Source of the DNA: a virus
Strand: one strand, 5' to 3'
IMG/VR virus record: IMGVR_UViG_3300049893_000724
Span: 1 to 64,000 of that record
Length of the DNA stretch: 64,000 nucleotides
Both the position numbers and the translations under genes were made by a program. The notes under the pieces are model-generated. The model was not told the origin of the DNA. It saw only the letters and a program-made list of their open reading frames with translations, and made no database searches. Of the stretch, positions 26,667 to 34,500 are shown piece by piece; position 1 is the stretch's first letter; each line of letters starts with the position of its first letter.

Positions 26667-28025
26667 ATGGCTACTGAAGGCATAGCTAGTGGTCCAATGC
26701 AAACTCCAGTTGGAACCGCTGGAACAAAATTAGAAACATATACAGAAACAAGATATAACATTGACTCTAATGGTAATATAGATCCAAAAAGTGTAAAAAC
26801 AGAAATACTGTACAATAATTCAACAATACCTGGAGTAAAAAATTGGGTTCCTGCTGCAGCATCTACTGATGGCGGAAAAACTTGGGACACAACTTCAAAA
26901 AGATATCAAAAACTTGATGGTACTCCCGTGTTTAGTCCAGAGGCACAAAAATCTTTAAAGGAAGGTGCTTTACGAACAACAACAAATCAACAAATACAAA
27001 TAGCGGCAACAAAAGCAAAACTAAAACCAGAGCAAACAAAAGTATTGTCTGATGCTGCTAAAAATAATGCATCAGATACAGAAAGAGAAGCGGCTAAAAA
27101 TAAAGCAACAATAGAAGAAGAGTTATCAGAAGAAAATGTTCGAGAAAGAAAAAAAGGGGAATATAAACAAGTAGTAAAATATCCAGAAAAACTAAACCTT
27201 GAATATCAAGATTGTATAAAATTTTCAATGTTAAAGTATCAACAATCAGGACTAAATGTAACTGTTTCTGATTTAAATAAAGTTAAAAGATCAGTTTTAG
27301 TTAATAAGGAAGGTATTCCCACTGTAGGTGGTAGAGTTCCCATTACAACGATTATTCTTCCAATACCTGGAGGAATTAGTGACTCAAACGGAGTTGACTG
27401 GCAGGGAAATGAATTAGATGAAATAACAAAAGCTTTTGCAGGTATAGCGCAAGGAACTATAACTGGAGGTGGGGAGGGACTACAAAAGAGCGCGACAGAG
27501 ACAAAAGATGCTGCACAACAAAATATCAGCGGTCTCCAACAAACCGTTGCATCAAAATTCGTACAGAGTGCAACTGGTGCTAGTGGAATAATGCAAAGAC
27601 AATATGGAGCAATCATAAATCCAAACATTGAATTGTTATTCAACGGTCCTCAACTCAGAACTTTTAGTTTTATTTTTAAATTATCACCAAGAAGTGCAAC
27701 AGAAGCAAAAGAAGTTCAAAGAATTATTCGATACTTCAAACAGGGAATGACACCTAAAAGATCTAAGGGATATTTGCTTCTACAATCTCCACACACTTTT
27801 GCCATATCATATCTCACATCTAATAAAGAACATCCATACTTAAATAGATTTAAAGAGTGTGCATTGACTCAGTGTAATGTAAATTACACTCCCGATGGAA
27901 ATTATATGTCCTTCAATGGAACTGAAAGATCAATGACTTCTTATGAATTAACTCTTCAGTTTCAAGAACTTGTTCCACTCTTTGATGATGATTATGGTAA
28001 TAAAGACGATAACATAGGTTTCTAA
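26667..28025 (+). CDS. 48: Baseplate tail-tube cap gp48, 452 aa
   Basis: The C-terminal 130 residues carry the gp48-type tube-cap domain: PNIELLFNGPQLRTFSFIF, KLSPRSATEAKEVQRIIRYF, SYLTSNKEHPYLNRFKECAL and YELTLQFQELVPLFDDDY. The N-terminal part is Lys/Glu-rich and longer than in T4 gp48 (364 aa). The ATG has a strong GAGGAG at seven bases. A 19-codon open frame in the 71-base gap (26608-26667) ends in a TGATGG overlap with this start; it may be a leader peptide or chance. The gene is followed by gp53 after one base. Confidence 0.85.
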   Translation: MATEGIASGPMQTPVGTAGTKLETYTETRYNIDSNGNIDPKSVKTEILYNNSTIPGVKNWVPAAASTDGGKTWDTTSKRYQKLDGTPVFSPEAQKSLKEGALRTTTNQQIQIAATKAKLKPEQTKVLSDAAKNNASDTEREAAKNKATIEEELSEENVRERKKGEYKQVVKYPEKLNLEYQDCIKFSMLKYQQSGLNVTVSDLNKVKRSVLVNKEGIPTVGGRVPITTIILPIPGGISDSNGVDWQGNELDEITKAFAGIAQGTITGGGEGLQKSATETKDAAQQNISGLQQTVASKFVQSATGASGIMQRQYGAIINPNIELLFNGPQLRTFSFIFKLSPRSATEAKEVQRIIRYFKQGMTPKRSKGYLLLQSPHTFAISYLTSNKEHPYLNRFKECALTQCNVNYTPDGNYMSFNGTERSMTSYELTLQFQELVPLFDDDYGNKDDNIGF

Positions 28026-28026
28026 A

Positions 28027-28695
28027 ATGCCAAGTTACTTCCGCCAAGTTCCAAACTTTGATTACGTTAGCAGATTACCTGACGCTAAAATATCTGATTA
28101 TGCCCCGGTAAAAAATCTATTCAAAAAAGGAAAACTTAGAGAAGACATCTTTCAAGATTTATCATTCTTCACTAAGTATAAGATCAATGGCGATGATCGT
28201 CCAGATAATGTTGCGTTTGAAATCTATGATGATTCTTCTTTAGATTGGTTAGTTCTTATTTGTAATAATATTGTCAATATCCAAACTGAGTGGCCAATGA
28301 CTCAAGTCGCATTTGATGAATATCTGTTATCAAAATACGGAACTTATGAAACTCTTTATAGTGGCATTCATCATTACGAAACAAGTGAAGTGGTTAATAG
28401 TCAAGGTGTCGTAATTGTTCCTGCGGGTCTTGAAGTTTCTTCTCCATATTCTATAAGTTTTTATGATTACTTTACAGACGGACAAATTAATACTGGAAAT
28501 ATAGCAGTTCCTGTTACAAATTATGAGTATGAAGAAAAGAAAGAAAATGATAAGAGAAACATCTATCTTTTAAAATCACAATACTTAAATATTGTTTTAA
28601 ATGATATGAATGAAATTATGCCCTACAAAAAAGGGTCCTCACAGTATGTTAGTGAGGACCTCAAGAGGGGGGACAATATTAGACTTTATTCTTAA
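28027..28695 (+). CDS. 53: Baseplate wedge subunit gp53, 222 aa
   Basis: The protein resembles T4 gp53 (196 aa) in layout: a start with FRQVPNFDYVSRLP, then DYAPVKNLFKKGKLREDI, a conserved VAFEIYDDSSLDWLVLICNN (T4: IYGNPQLYWVLLMCND), a WPMTQVAFDEYLLSKY block, and a C-terminal helix NIVLNDMNEIM (T4: DINSFMNDLIRIM). gp53 joins wedges around the hub. It is last in the plus-strand operon and ends directly against the gp32 stop, with no gap. The opposite strand of its last codons encodes the gp32 terminator. Confidence 0.85.
   Translation: MPSYFRQVPNFDYVSRLPDAKISDYAPVKNLFKKGKLREDIFQDLSFFTKYKINGDDRPDNVAFEIYDDSSLDWLVLICNNIVNIQTEWPMTQVAFDEYLLSKYGTYETLYSGIHHYETSEVVNSQGVVIVPAGLEVSSPYSISFYDYFTDGQINTGNIAVPVTNYEYEEKKENDKRNIYLLKSQYLNIVLNDMNEIMPYKKGSSQYVSEDLKRGDNIRLYS
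28627..28660 (-). terminator. Intrinsic terminator of gp32 located inside the antisense of gp53
   Basis: A perfect 9-base-pair stem, GGTCCTCAC with GTGAGGACC, has a 9-base loop at 28634-28660. On the minus strand it is followed by C and TTTTTT (28633-28627). It lies 36 bases after the gp32 stop and entirely within the coding end of gp53. On the plus strand no T-run follows, so it acts only for gp32. Confidence 0.85.
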
Positions 28696-29631
28696 TCACT
28701 CTTCAGCAAGACGCTGGAAGTAGGCAAGAGCATCATCTTCATCCTCATCAACTTCTTTAGTGACTACAGGAAGTGAAGGGGACTTAGAACGAGCATAGGA
28801 CTCTTCCAGTTCCTTTACAACAGCACTTTCTTTGTTTTCAGTATAGTTGTCATACTCAGTCTCTTCCTCGACAGAGGACATACGGGGAGTGCCTTTTTGT
28901 CCAAGAACATACTTCAGACGCTTTTCAAGTTCTTCATAGGACTTGAATTGGTCAGGAGCAGTAATGGCAGTCAGTGAATACTGCTTTTTCCACAGTGCTT
29001 CAAGAGCATCATCATCGTCCAGGAGAGGTTCAACCGAACCAAACTCAGACTTATCATAGTTCCAATAACCATCCTTTTTCACAATCTTCAGTTTGAAGTT
29101 AGCGCCCTGCCAGAAATCAAAAGGATTGATAGGCGTTTCATCCTCAAACTCAGGTTGCATAGCTTCCATAATTTTATCAAAGATCTTCTTGCCATACTTA
29201 AACAGGAAGACACGACCTTCATTTGCAGGATTTGCAGGATCTTTTACCACATAGATGTTAGAGTAATAAGACAGTTTACGCTTCTGCTTACGAACAGTTT
29301 CTTTGTTTGCTTCAGTTCCACTGTTCCAGAGTTCGCGGTTGTACTCGCCAAGAGGATCCTTCTGACCAACAGTGGTCAGAGAGTTTTCAATGTACCAACC
29401 ACCAGGACCTTGGAAGGCATGGGAATACATTTTTGCCCAGGGAAGTTCTTCACCCTCAGGAGCAGGAAGGAAACGAATGACTGCAAAACCATTGCCAGTC
29501 TTATCCATTTCAGGTTTCCAGAGACGCTCATCTGCGCCACCAGAAGTTGTACTCATCTTCTCTACTTCTTTAACCAGTTTCTGTGTAAGAGAACCCAGAG
29601 AAGATTGCTTTTTAAGATCTTTAAAAGACAT
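28696..29631 (-). CDS. 32: Single-stranded DNA-binding protein gp32, 311 aa
   Basis: gp32 coats single-stranded DNA in replication and recombination. The N-terminal LKKQSSLGSLTQKLVKEVEK is the cooperativity segment. The core contains WKPEMDKTGNGFAVIRFLPA, KLSYYSNIYVVKDPANPANE and FKYGKKIFDKIMEAM, close to T4. The C-terminus is very acidic (EVDEDEDDALAYFQRLAEE), the protein-interaction tail. The zinc-binding cysteines of T4 gp32 are absent; this protein has no cysteine at all. The ATG at 29631 has GAGGTAATCTA before it; an in-frame extension further upstream lacks any family match. It is followed by its own terminator hairpin. Confidence 0.93.
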   Translation of the reverse strand: MSFKDLKKQSSLGSLTQKLVKEVEKMSTTSGGADERLWKPEMDKTGNGFAVIRFLPAPEGEELPWAKMYSHAFQGPGGWYIENSLTTVGQKDPLGEYNRELWNSGTEANKETVRKQKRKLSYYSNIYVVKDPANPANEGRVFLFKYGKKIFDKIMEAMQPEFEDETPINPFDFWQGANFKLKIVKKDGYWNYDKSEFGSVEPLLDDDDALEALWKKQYSLTAITAPDQFKSYEELEKRLKYVLGQKGTPRMSSVEEETEYDNYTENKESAVVKELEESYARSKSPSLPVVTKEVDEDEDDALAYFQRLAEE

Positions 29632-29680
29632 TAGATTACCTCGTATTTGTACGGATTTGGCTTTTGTGTACTTCGTTATT

Positions 29681-30025
29681 CTACAGGTCGGAACCTGTCT
29701 TGTCAATCTGTGCTTTCATCACTTCCAGCATTTTAGTCATGTTAGAGAAAATAACATTCATATCAACACCAGGAGGAAGTCCCATCATTCTAGCTGAATC
29801 TGAAATACGTTCTTTCATTTCCTGCGCTTCAGGGTCATCAGACAAACTCATACGAGTATACAAAACCTGTTGCTTGCTCAATAGTTTTTCAAGAAGATTT
29901 ACATGGTGAATTTTATCCTCCTTCGTCATTGAAGGAAACTTAAAAACACTTCCATAAATTTCCTCTTGCAGTTCAGAGATTTCTGCCATCTCTGCACGAA
30001 CAAATTCGGAATCAAAAAAACTCAT
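29681..30025 (-). CDS. DUF1825 family protein, 114 aa
   Basis: The start MSFFDSEFVRAEMAEISELQ and the later YTRMSLSDDPEAQEMKERIS match DUF1825, a small helical family found in cyanobacteria and cyanophages. The end reads MNVIFSNMTKMLEVMKAQID, again as in the cyanobacterial family. Function is unknown. It overlaps gp59 by four bases (ATGA) and precedes gp32, so it belongs to the replication operon. The cyanobacterial homologues suggest an old transfer from a host. Confidence 0.85.
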   Translation of the reverse strand: MSFFDSEFVRAEMAEISELQEEIYGSVFKFPSMTKEDKIHHVNLLEKLLSKQQVLYTRMSLSDDPEAQEMKERISDSARMMGLPPGVDMNVIFSNMTKMLEVMKAQIDKTGSDL

Positions 30026-30618
30026 GCGTCTCCTAAAATAACTTCCTTTAAAATATTTTTATAACGCTGTACATTAATATTTAGAAACGGGTTATACTTT
30101 TTAATTTTACGACTTACGGTTTCCCACACTGGGTCCTTCAGTTTCTTATCAAAAGTATTCCCGTACAGGAATATTCTATCGTAAATCACCATAGTTTCAA
30201 GACTTATCTTACCGCTCAGGAACTTTTTAAGAACAGGTGGATGTCCCATAGAGCAGTTGAATACTTCTTCAAACTTATGTTGTTCAAAGAGTTGTTGAGT
30301 TTCTTCTTTGAAGATATAAGATAAAGACTGAACTTTCTTTTGCCATTGTTGATATCTATCTTCTCCTTCTTTCATGATTTCACCAATCCACAGCGACTCT
30401 GGATTGCTACAGGAGACAAAATTAGCAACAAAAAAATCTACAACTTCTTTATCTGTTTTGTTTCTTGCAAACTTCTCAAACCAAAAGCGATCTTTACGTT
30501 TATAGAAAGATTGAACAGTTGCTCTACTTTTTCCACAATACTTGTGATAGTCATAACTATCTTTTGTAAAATGGTTCTTTAGAGCAAGATATTCACGATA
30601 TGCATCAAAAGGCATCAT
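30022..30618 (-). CDS. 59: Helicase loader gp59, 198 aa
   Basis: gp59 loads the gp41 helicase onto gp32-coated forks. The protein is all-helical and rich in Lys, Tyr and Phe, as in T4 gp59 (217 aa). Recognisable stretches are PFDAYREYLALKNHFTKDSY, DYHKYCGKSRATVQSFYKRK and the repeated FFVANFVSCSNPESLWIGEI. It lies between gp33 and gp32, as in T4. The start may be either of two adjacent ATG codons; the second (30615) is equally likely. Confidence 0.88.
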   Translation of the reverse strand: MMPFDAYREYLALKNHFTKDSYDYHKYCGKSRATVQSFYKRKDRFWFEKFARNKTDKEVVDFFVANFVSCSNPESLWIGEIMKEGEDRYQQWQKKVQSLSYIFKEETQQLFEQHKFEEVFNCSMGHPPVLKKFLSGKISLETMVIYDRIFLYGNTFDKKLKDPVWETVSRKIKKYNPFLNINVQRYKNILKEVILGDA

Positions 30619-30876
30619 TCAAAAAATTAATTTAGCACGGGATGTTTTCTTAAGAAAATTAAGTTCCATTGCTTCGTACTTAATTTTCTCTTTTAATGGT
30701 TTTGAAATCAGTTTGGGAACAGACTCTACATCAATATTGTTCTGCTCACAGAAATGAATAATCGCATCGATATAGTTCATATCGGGATTTGTTTGAACTA
30801 ACTTTTCAATTTCTTGTGCGAATCTTGATGGGCAAAAGAATTTGCTCTCTAGAACCTTCTCTAATTCATTCTCCAT
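30619..30876 (-). CDS. 33: Late-transcription coactivator gp33, 85 aa
   Basis: gp33 bridges host RNA polymerase to the sliding clamp and works with gp55 at late promoters. The body PSRFAQEIEKLVQTNPDMNY, then IDAIIHFCEQNNID and the end LNFLKKTSRAKLIF, follows the T4 gp33 pattern of two helices and a hydrophobic C-terminal clamp-binding end. The ATG at 30876 is chosen over an in-frame TTG further up. It overlaps the nuclease gene by 11 bases. NATAAATA-like late promoters elsewhere in this window fit its presence. Confidence 0.85.
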   Translation of the reverse strand: MENELEKVLESKFFCPSRFAQEIEKLVQTNPDMNYIDAIIHFCEQNNIDVESVPKLISKPLKEKIKYEAMELNFLKKTSRAKLIF

Positions 30877-31546
30877 CTTGCCTAGTATTGTGACGTACAA
30901 ATTCTTTGATATACCGAACTAATAACTTAATATAATCCCCTTTGTTTCTTTTGTCAAATATTTTGACTTCACCACCAGGAGTTACCATAATAGTGATAAG
31001 TTTTACTGGAACAATATCAGTTAGTTCGTAGTATGCAGCAGCATAGAATGTTTCTTGAACGAAATAGTTTTCAATCCATTCTTCTGGTTTAATTTTTTCT
31101 GAAGTCTTAAAGTCAATCACTGCAAGTTCGCCTTCATATTCAGCGATACAATCTACTCTACCTGCCAGTCCAAGATACTCTGAGTAGAGTGTGCGTTCAA
31201 TTGCGTGTATGTTATTTATCTTATCAAGATAAGGCTTTGCGTGATAGAACATAAACTTTGTCAGGGGTTGATAGTCATCCCAGTTAAGTTCTTTGTTCTC
31301 AAGATAGTCTTGACAGACTTGGTGAAAGTCTGTACCCCTTGCTGTTGCCTTCTTTGTGATACGATTTGCTTCTTCAAGTCCAACACGCTCACGCCACTTT
31401 GCAAAGATTTGGCGATTATAGAATGAAGTCACAGAGGTAATAGAAGGCACCCAAGCTCCATTTGGAAGATTGTAGAGACGGATGCCATTCTGTTCTTTCT
31501 TTTCTAATTCAAGTTCACCTAAGTAATTACAATGAATAAAACTCAT
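30866..31546 (-). CDS. PD-(D/E)XK exonuclease, 226 aa
   Basis: The core LAGRVDCIAEYEGELAVIDF followed by KTSEK holds the D, D and K of a RecB-type PD-(D/E)XK nuclease (D in GRVD, D in IDF, K in FKTS). An upstream helix with GTDFHQVCQDYL and a downstream QETFYAAAYYEL (Q motif) complete the fold, as in the MGME1/RecB-like family. A role in DNA processing or host-DNA recycling is inferred. It overlaps phoH by four bases (ATGA) and gp33 by 11. It is conserved in this position in T4-like cyanophages as far as I know. Confidence 0.85.
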   Translation of the reverse strand: MSFIHCNYLGELELEKKEQNGIRLYNLPNGAWVPSITSVTSFYNRQIFAKWRERVGLEEANRITKKATARGTDFHQVCQDYLENKELNWDDYQPLTKFMFYHAKPYLDKINNIHAIERTLYSEYLGLAGRVDCIAEYEGELAVIDFKTSEKIKPEEWIENYFVQETFYAAAYYELTDIVPVKLITIMVTPGGEVKIFDKRNKGDYIKLLVRYIKEFVRHNTRQDGE

Positions 31547-32298
31547 ACACCAACTTCCATTTTCGCTAGGATATATTCTTTCACTAATCCAGAGCGAACA
31601 ATGTCTTCAACTCCAAATTCAATAATATCAACTGAAGGCATAATGCGAAGAACTTTCATAAAATCAATAATTCCATTCTTCTCATTTGTTTTAACAAGGT
31701 CAGATTGTGTTGCGTCTCCACAGAACATAATCTTACTGTTTTCACCAACACGAGTAATTATACTATCAAGTTCGTGATAGTTCAAGTTTTGAAATTCATC
31801 AACAAGAATGATTGAATTATCCAGAGTTGTACCGCGAATAAACGAAGTACTCCAAAAACTAATCGTTCCTTGTGTTTTAAGGTTACCATAGAGCATTTCA
31901 AAATCTGCGTCTGTTGGCAACTCAAACATAAACTTTACCATGTTCTTATATGGAATTTGGTAAAGTGATGACTTATCTTCATGGTCTCCAGGGAGAAAAC
32001 CAATTTCACGGGTAGCAACAAGAGACCTAACAATATAGATTTTTTCGTAAGGAGATCTTTCGTCAAGAACATCTCTCAGTGCATTGTAGAGTGCAATGAA
32101 CGTTTTACCCGTTCCAGCACATCCATATGCAACAATATTTTGATCCAATTTATAGGACTTAAAAAACTCTTCTTGATTATCAGTAAGAGGATCAATAGTC
32201 CTCATCAAATCAGAGTTAATAGGTTTTTTACGTTTCATTTGTTTATTACTCATACCAAATGGAACTGGTGTTTTTGGAGTGTTTCTTTTTGCTGGCAT
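31543..32298 (-). CDS. phoH: PhoH-like ATPase, 251 aa
   Basis: The Walker A motif is CAGTGKTF near residue 59 and Walker B is IILVDEFQN near 168. The sensor region MFCGDATQSD follows. These, and LTDNQEEFFKSY at the start of the domain, define the PhoH family. Phage PhoH is widespread in marine phages; its biochemical role is still unsettled (RNA or nucleotide metabolism is suggested). It lies in the replication operon, not next to the phosphate-stress genes. No Pho-box-like array is seen directly upstream. Confidence 0.92.
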   Translation of the reverse strand: MPAKRNTPKTPVPFGMSNKQMKRKKPINSDLMRTIDPLTDNQEEFFKSYKLDQNIVAYGCAGTGKTFIALYNALRDVLDERSPYEKIYIVRSLVATREIGFLPGDHEDKSSLYQIPYKNMVKFMFELPTDADFEMLYGNLKTQGTISFWSTSFIRGTTLDNSIILVDEFQNLNYHELDSIITRVGENSKIMFCGDATQSDLVKTNEKNGIIDFMKVLRIMPSVDIIEFGVEDIVRSGLVKEYILAKMEVGV

Positions 32299-32305
32299 AG
32301 GAGTA

Positions 32306-32554
32306 TCAAATTGGTTTTACTTTAGATCCAGGTGCTTTCGATGCTTTATGTAAAACATCATTCCATCCTGGATGGGACTTTTTCAGTCTGTCATAAATTT
32401 CACCAACTTCTCCTGCAGAAGGACATGTTGATGGATCTGACCAATCTCTATCCCAATCTGGATTATCTTTCTTCCACTGATCCCAGTCATGAACACTCAT
32501 GCTCACTTCTTTCTGTTCACCAGTAGTTTTGTTAATAACAGGATATGTTGCCAT
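32306..32554 (-). CDS. Small conserved phage protein, FmdB-like N-terminus, 82 aa
   Basis: The start MATYPVINKTTGEQKEVSMS resembles the M-P-T-Y-x-F-x-N-x-x-T-G-E start of phage FmdB-type small regulatory proteins, but the zinc-ribbon cysteines are missing. The middle is Trp-rich (VHDWDQWKKDNPDWDRDWSD) and the end is WNDVLHKASKAPGSKVKP, also seen in those proteins. No function can be given. It sits between thyX and phoH in the same direction. Confidence 0.7.
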   Translation of the reverse strand: MATYPVINKTTGEQKEVSMSVHDWDQWKKDNPDWDRDWSDPSTCPSAGEVGEIYDRLKKSHPGWNDVLHKASKAPGSKVKPI

Positions 32555-32579
32555 AAATTACATAAAAATATAGGAATAT

Positions 32580-33296
32580 TTATTCAATGGTAATTGAAGG
32601 TGCGTCTACACATTCAGAACACCCATCACGTTTCCATCCAAGTGCTTCTGATACTGCAGGAAATTGGCAAGTAAAAATACAACGAATCAACTCTGCGATT
32701 TCCATATGTTCTTTTTGAGTTCCGTGTGCAGAACGAAGATCAATATAATGGATCCACGAACGCACAGAGCCGGTCATATAGAGGCGTGTGGGCGTCGCTA
32801 AGGGCAGTACGAACCTTGCACACTCTTTTGCCACTCCCTTGTCTAGAAGACGATTATAGATGCGTAGAGACTGCTCAAAATGCATTCTAATGTCTTCACA
32901 CAAAGTCAGTTTCAAATAATCAGGAATATCATCAATACTGTTCTGACGATTTTTAGTATCCTGACGACGCAACTCAGGAAGAGGAATAGATTTACCTAAA
33001 AGACTTGCATCAGCATAGCGTTGTGAAAATTCTTGATATGTGAAAGAACGATGGCGAAGGATTTGAGCCGCGATGCCACGAGTCGTGTTAATCTCCACTG
33101 TCATCGTCGCTTGTTCGAAGATGCTCCAGTGTTGATGCTGAATACAATACTTAAGAAGACCGGAGAACTTTTCGTTTTCTTGATTAGCAGGATTACTCAC
33201 ACGGGCACAGTATGCCATATGCTTTTCTGCATCTGGAGTAACACTAATGAGTTTTACTTCTGGTTTCATAAACTCAAACTCAGTCGGGATATCCAT
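32580..33296 (-). CDS. thyX: Flavin-dependent thymidylate synthase ThyX, 238 aa
   Basis: ThyX makes dTMP from dUMP with FAD, NADPH and methylene-tetrahydrofolate. The signature RHRSFTYQEFSQRY (family RHRxxSxxxxSxRY, slightly varied) is present near residue 80. The catalytic region LPLATPTRLYMTGSVRSWIH and FLxxR..HGTQKEHMEIAEL follow. The start at 33296 is chosen because GGAG lies six bases before it; several other Met codons are nearby, including one at 33269. It overlaps the small upstream gene. It supplies thymidine for replication. Confidence 0.92.
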   Translation of the reverse strand: MDIPTEFEFMKPEVKLISVTPDAEKHMAYCARVSNPANQENEKFSGLLKYCIQHQHWSIFEQATMTVEINTTRGIAAQILRHRSFTYQEFSQRYADASLLGKSIPLPELRRQDTKNRQNSIDDIPDYLKLTLCEDIRMHFEQSLRIYNRLLDKGVAKECARFVLPLATPTRLYMTGSVRSWIHYIDLRSAHGTQKEHMEIAELIRCIFTCQFPAVSEALGWKRDGCSECVDAPSITIE

Positions 33297-33459
33297 CATC
33301 ATCTCCATCATAAAATACTTCGTCGTAATCAGAAATGTAAGGTGCTACTTCTTCGTAGGATGCTTTATATGCGTCCACGTCTGAGTAAACTTCAGACTTT
33401 AAAGAGTCAACTAGTAACTCCAAATTATGGACGATCAGTTTAAGTTTTTCTTTGTCCAT
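33280..33459 (-). CDS. Small acidic protein upstream of thyX, 59 aa
   Basis: The frame begins MDKEKLKLIVHNLELLVDSL, an amphipathic helix, and ends in a strongly acidic tail (VFYDGDDDGYPD). It overlaps the thyX start by about 17 bases, which suggests translational coupling. I believe this small protein is common upstream of thyX in T4-like cyanophages, but I cannot name a function. No cysteine, membrane or DNA-binding motif is seen. Confidence 0.65.
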   Translation of the reverse strand: MDKEKLKLIVHNLELLVDSLKSEVYSDVDAYKASYEEVAPYISDYDEVFYDGDDDGYPD

Positions 33460-33490
33460 TTTTATAACACTGACGTAACAATTATAGTTA

Positions 33491-33515
33491 AAAAAAAGGG
33501 AGGTGTCAACCTCCC
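33491..33515 (-). terminator. Intrinsic terminator after the DUF4278 unit
   Basis: A 7-base-pair stem, GGGAGGT with ACCTCCC and a 4-base loop, is followed on the minus strand by seven T (33497-33491). It lies eight bases after the 32-aa gene, separating that short early unit from the thyX-gp32 operon. Confidence 0.88.
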
Positions 33516-33522
33516 AGAGTTA

Positions 33523-33621
33523 TTATTTTGCTGCTACTAGCGTAGCAAGAGATGCCTTTTGGCGTCTCTCTTCTTTTTGTTTTTGTTCTTTAATGATTTG
33601 TAGGAAGTTAAGTTTCTTCAT
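33523..33621 (-). CDS. Very small basic protein, 32 aa
   Basis: The frame begins MKKLNFLQIIKEQKQKEERR and ends TLVAAK; it is a single Lys/Arg/Glu-rich helix. The ATG is preceded by GAGAGGGTAAA and overlaps the DUF4278 stop (ATGA), so it is translationally coupled. The stop is eight bases before a strong terminator. These features support a real short gene. The function is unknown. Confidence 0.55.
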   Translation of the reverse strand: MKKLNFLQIIKEQKQKEERRQKASLATLVAAK

Positions 33622-33770
33622 TTTACCCTCTCCATGGAAGACTTGTTTCCATTTTCATCAACATAAAACATTGTTCCACGGTAGATTTCTACGTGTGGTT
33701 CACGCTTAAATGTTTGATTGGGGCGTTCGATGGTGTTATATTCTACACCACGGTATACTACTTTTGACAT
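33618..33770 (-). CDS. DUF4278-like small protein, 50 aa
   Basis: The start MSKVVYRGVEYNTIERP and the later EIYRGTMFYVDENGN match the cyanobacterial DUF4278 pattern of YRGxxY with a short beta-rich fold. The Shine-Dalgarno AAGGAG is strong and well placed. It is the first gene after the structured RNA-like region at 33803-33870 and is coupled to the 32-aa gene by a 4-base overlap. Function is unknown; the family is widespread in cyanobacteria and their phages. Confidence 0.75.
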   Translation of the reverse strand: MSKVVYRGVEYNTIERPNQTFKREPHVEIYRGTMFYVDENGNKSSMERVK

Positions 33771-33802
33771 TAGGTTTCTCCTTAATGGTTTAGGTTAAAG
33801 AG

Positions 33803-33870
33803 CGTTCCTTCAGTCGGCGTTTGCGTTCGCTATTTGAGAATAGCGAATGAACGATCCGTTCCGCGTCGGC
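33803..33870 (-). repeat. Structured leader: hairpin flanked by direct repeats
   Basis: A perfect 9-base-pair stem, TTCGCTATT with AATAGCGAA and a 4-base loop (33826-33847), can be extended by a CGTT/AACG pair across an internal loop (33818-33853). It is flanked by two direct repeats (33803-33818 and 33857-33870) sharing CGTTCC and GTCGGC. No T-run follows, so it is not a simple terminator. It lies in the 120-base gap without a gene upstream of the DUF4278 gene and could be a leader element or a small RNA. Confidence 0.55.
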
Positions 33871-33890
33871 TTACTTCCGTCCTATTCAGT

Positions 33891-34094
33891 TCAGCACCTA
33901 GTCACAACATCCTTTCGGAGTTCTAATAGCAGTCGGTCTTCCATCTTTTGGTAAACTACATCGTCGTTTTTAACAATGTCCATTAGTTCCCACGCCGCAT
34001 TGCAACTTATTCTAACTGGATATTCAGTTTTAAGTTGCGGTGAGGCAAAAGAAAGAAGTGGAACCCATGCTAAAAGCAAAAGTGCTTTAGTCAT
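33891..34094 (-). CDS. Small secreted protein, 67 aa
   Basis: A short signal peptide is visible: MTKALLLLAWVPLLSFASP, with a likely cut after Ser-Phe-Ala. The mature part (about 50 residues) has two cysteines (ISCNAAWELM and VVTRC at the end) that could form a disulphide in the periplasm. It has its own sigma70-like promoter directly upstream, suggesting early expression. I do not recognise the family. Together with the other secreted proteins of this phage it points to early activity in the cell envelope. Confidence 0.6.
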   Translation of the reverse strand: MTKALLLLAWVPLLSFASPQLKTEYPVRISCNAAWELMDIVKNDDVVYQKMEDRLLLELRKDVVTRC

Positions 34095-34114
34095 AGGATG
34101 AACGGTAGGGGATT

Positions 34115-34143
34115 ATTATACCCCTATTCAACCTATATAGCAA
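34115..34143 (-). promoter_or_regulatory. Sigma70-type early promoter
   Basis: On the minus strand TTGCTA (34143-34138) and a perfect TATAAT (34120-34115) are separated by exactly 17 bases. This would start transcription near 34108, just before the 67-aa secreted protein, and could drive the DUF4278 unit too. Early cyanophage genes use host-type promoters of this kind. Confidence 0.75.
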
Positions 34144-34173
34144 GTTTTGTGTGTATTTCCTGATACAATTTTC

Positions 34174-34500
34174 CTATCGCTCAATATAACTTAACGTATG
34201 ATTGGTTGCGTAAAGTTGTTGAATGATAATATCACATCCAATCTTAGGATTACAATCTCCACAGGTATATACATCAACTGCTGCTTTACCTTCTTCGGGC
34301 CAAGTATGAATACTAATATGACTTTCAGACAATAAACAAATCACAGTAACTCCTTGTGGTTCAAACTTTTTTGAAATTGTTTGAACCACTGTAGCACCAC
34401 TTGCTACCGCTGCATTTTCTAATAGGTCTATAAGGCAACGTTCATCGTCCAAAAGAACAAACGAACAACCATATAAATTAAGTAGATAATGTTTCCCCAT
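34174..34500 (-). CDS. speD: S-adenosylmethionine decarboxylase SpeD, 108 aa
   Basis: SpeD makes decarboxylated AdoMet for spermidine synthesis. The self-cleavage site is LLSESHISIHTWPE: the chain is cut before the Ser that becomes the pyruvoyl group, with the catalytic His just after it. The end contains VDVYTCGDCNPKIGCDII, as in the short prokaryotic class. Length is usual for the family (about 110-130 aa). It overlaps the gene before it by 23 bases. SpeD is common in marine T4-like cyanophages; polyamines may help pack DNA. Confidence 0.9.
   Translation of the reverse strand: MGKHYLLNLYGCSFVLLDDERCLIDLLENAAVASGATVVQTISKKFEPQGVTVICLLSESHISIHTWPEEGKAAVDVYTCGDCNPKIGCDIIIQQLYATNHTLSYIER

Noticed and set aside
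26608-26667. A 19-codon frame before gp48 as a gene
   Set aside because: It overlaps the gp48 start as TGATGG but is very short and has no ribosome site; kept only as a note in the gp48 entry.
32306-32554. Zinc-ribbon FmdB regulator
   Set aside because: The N-terminal pattern is similar but the cysteine pairs are missing, so a zinc ribbon cannot be claimed.
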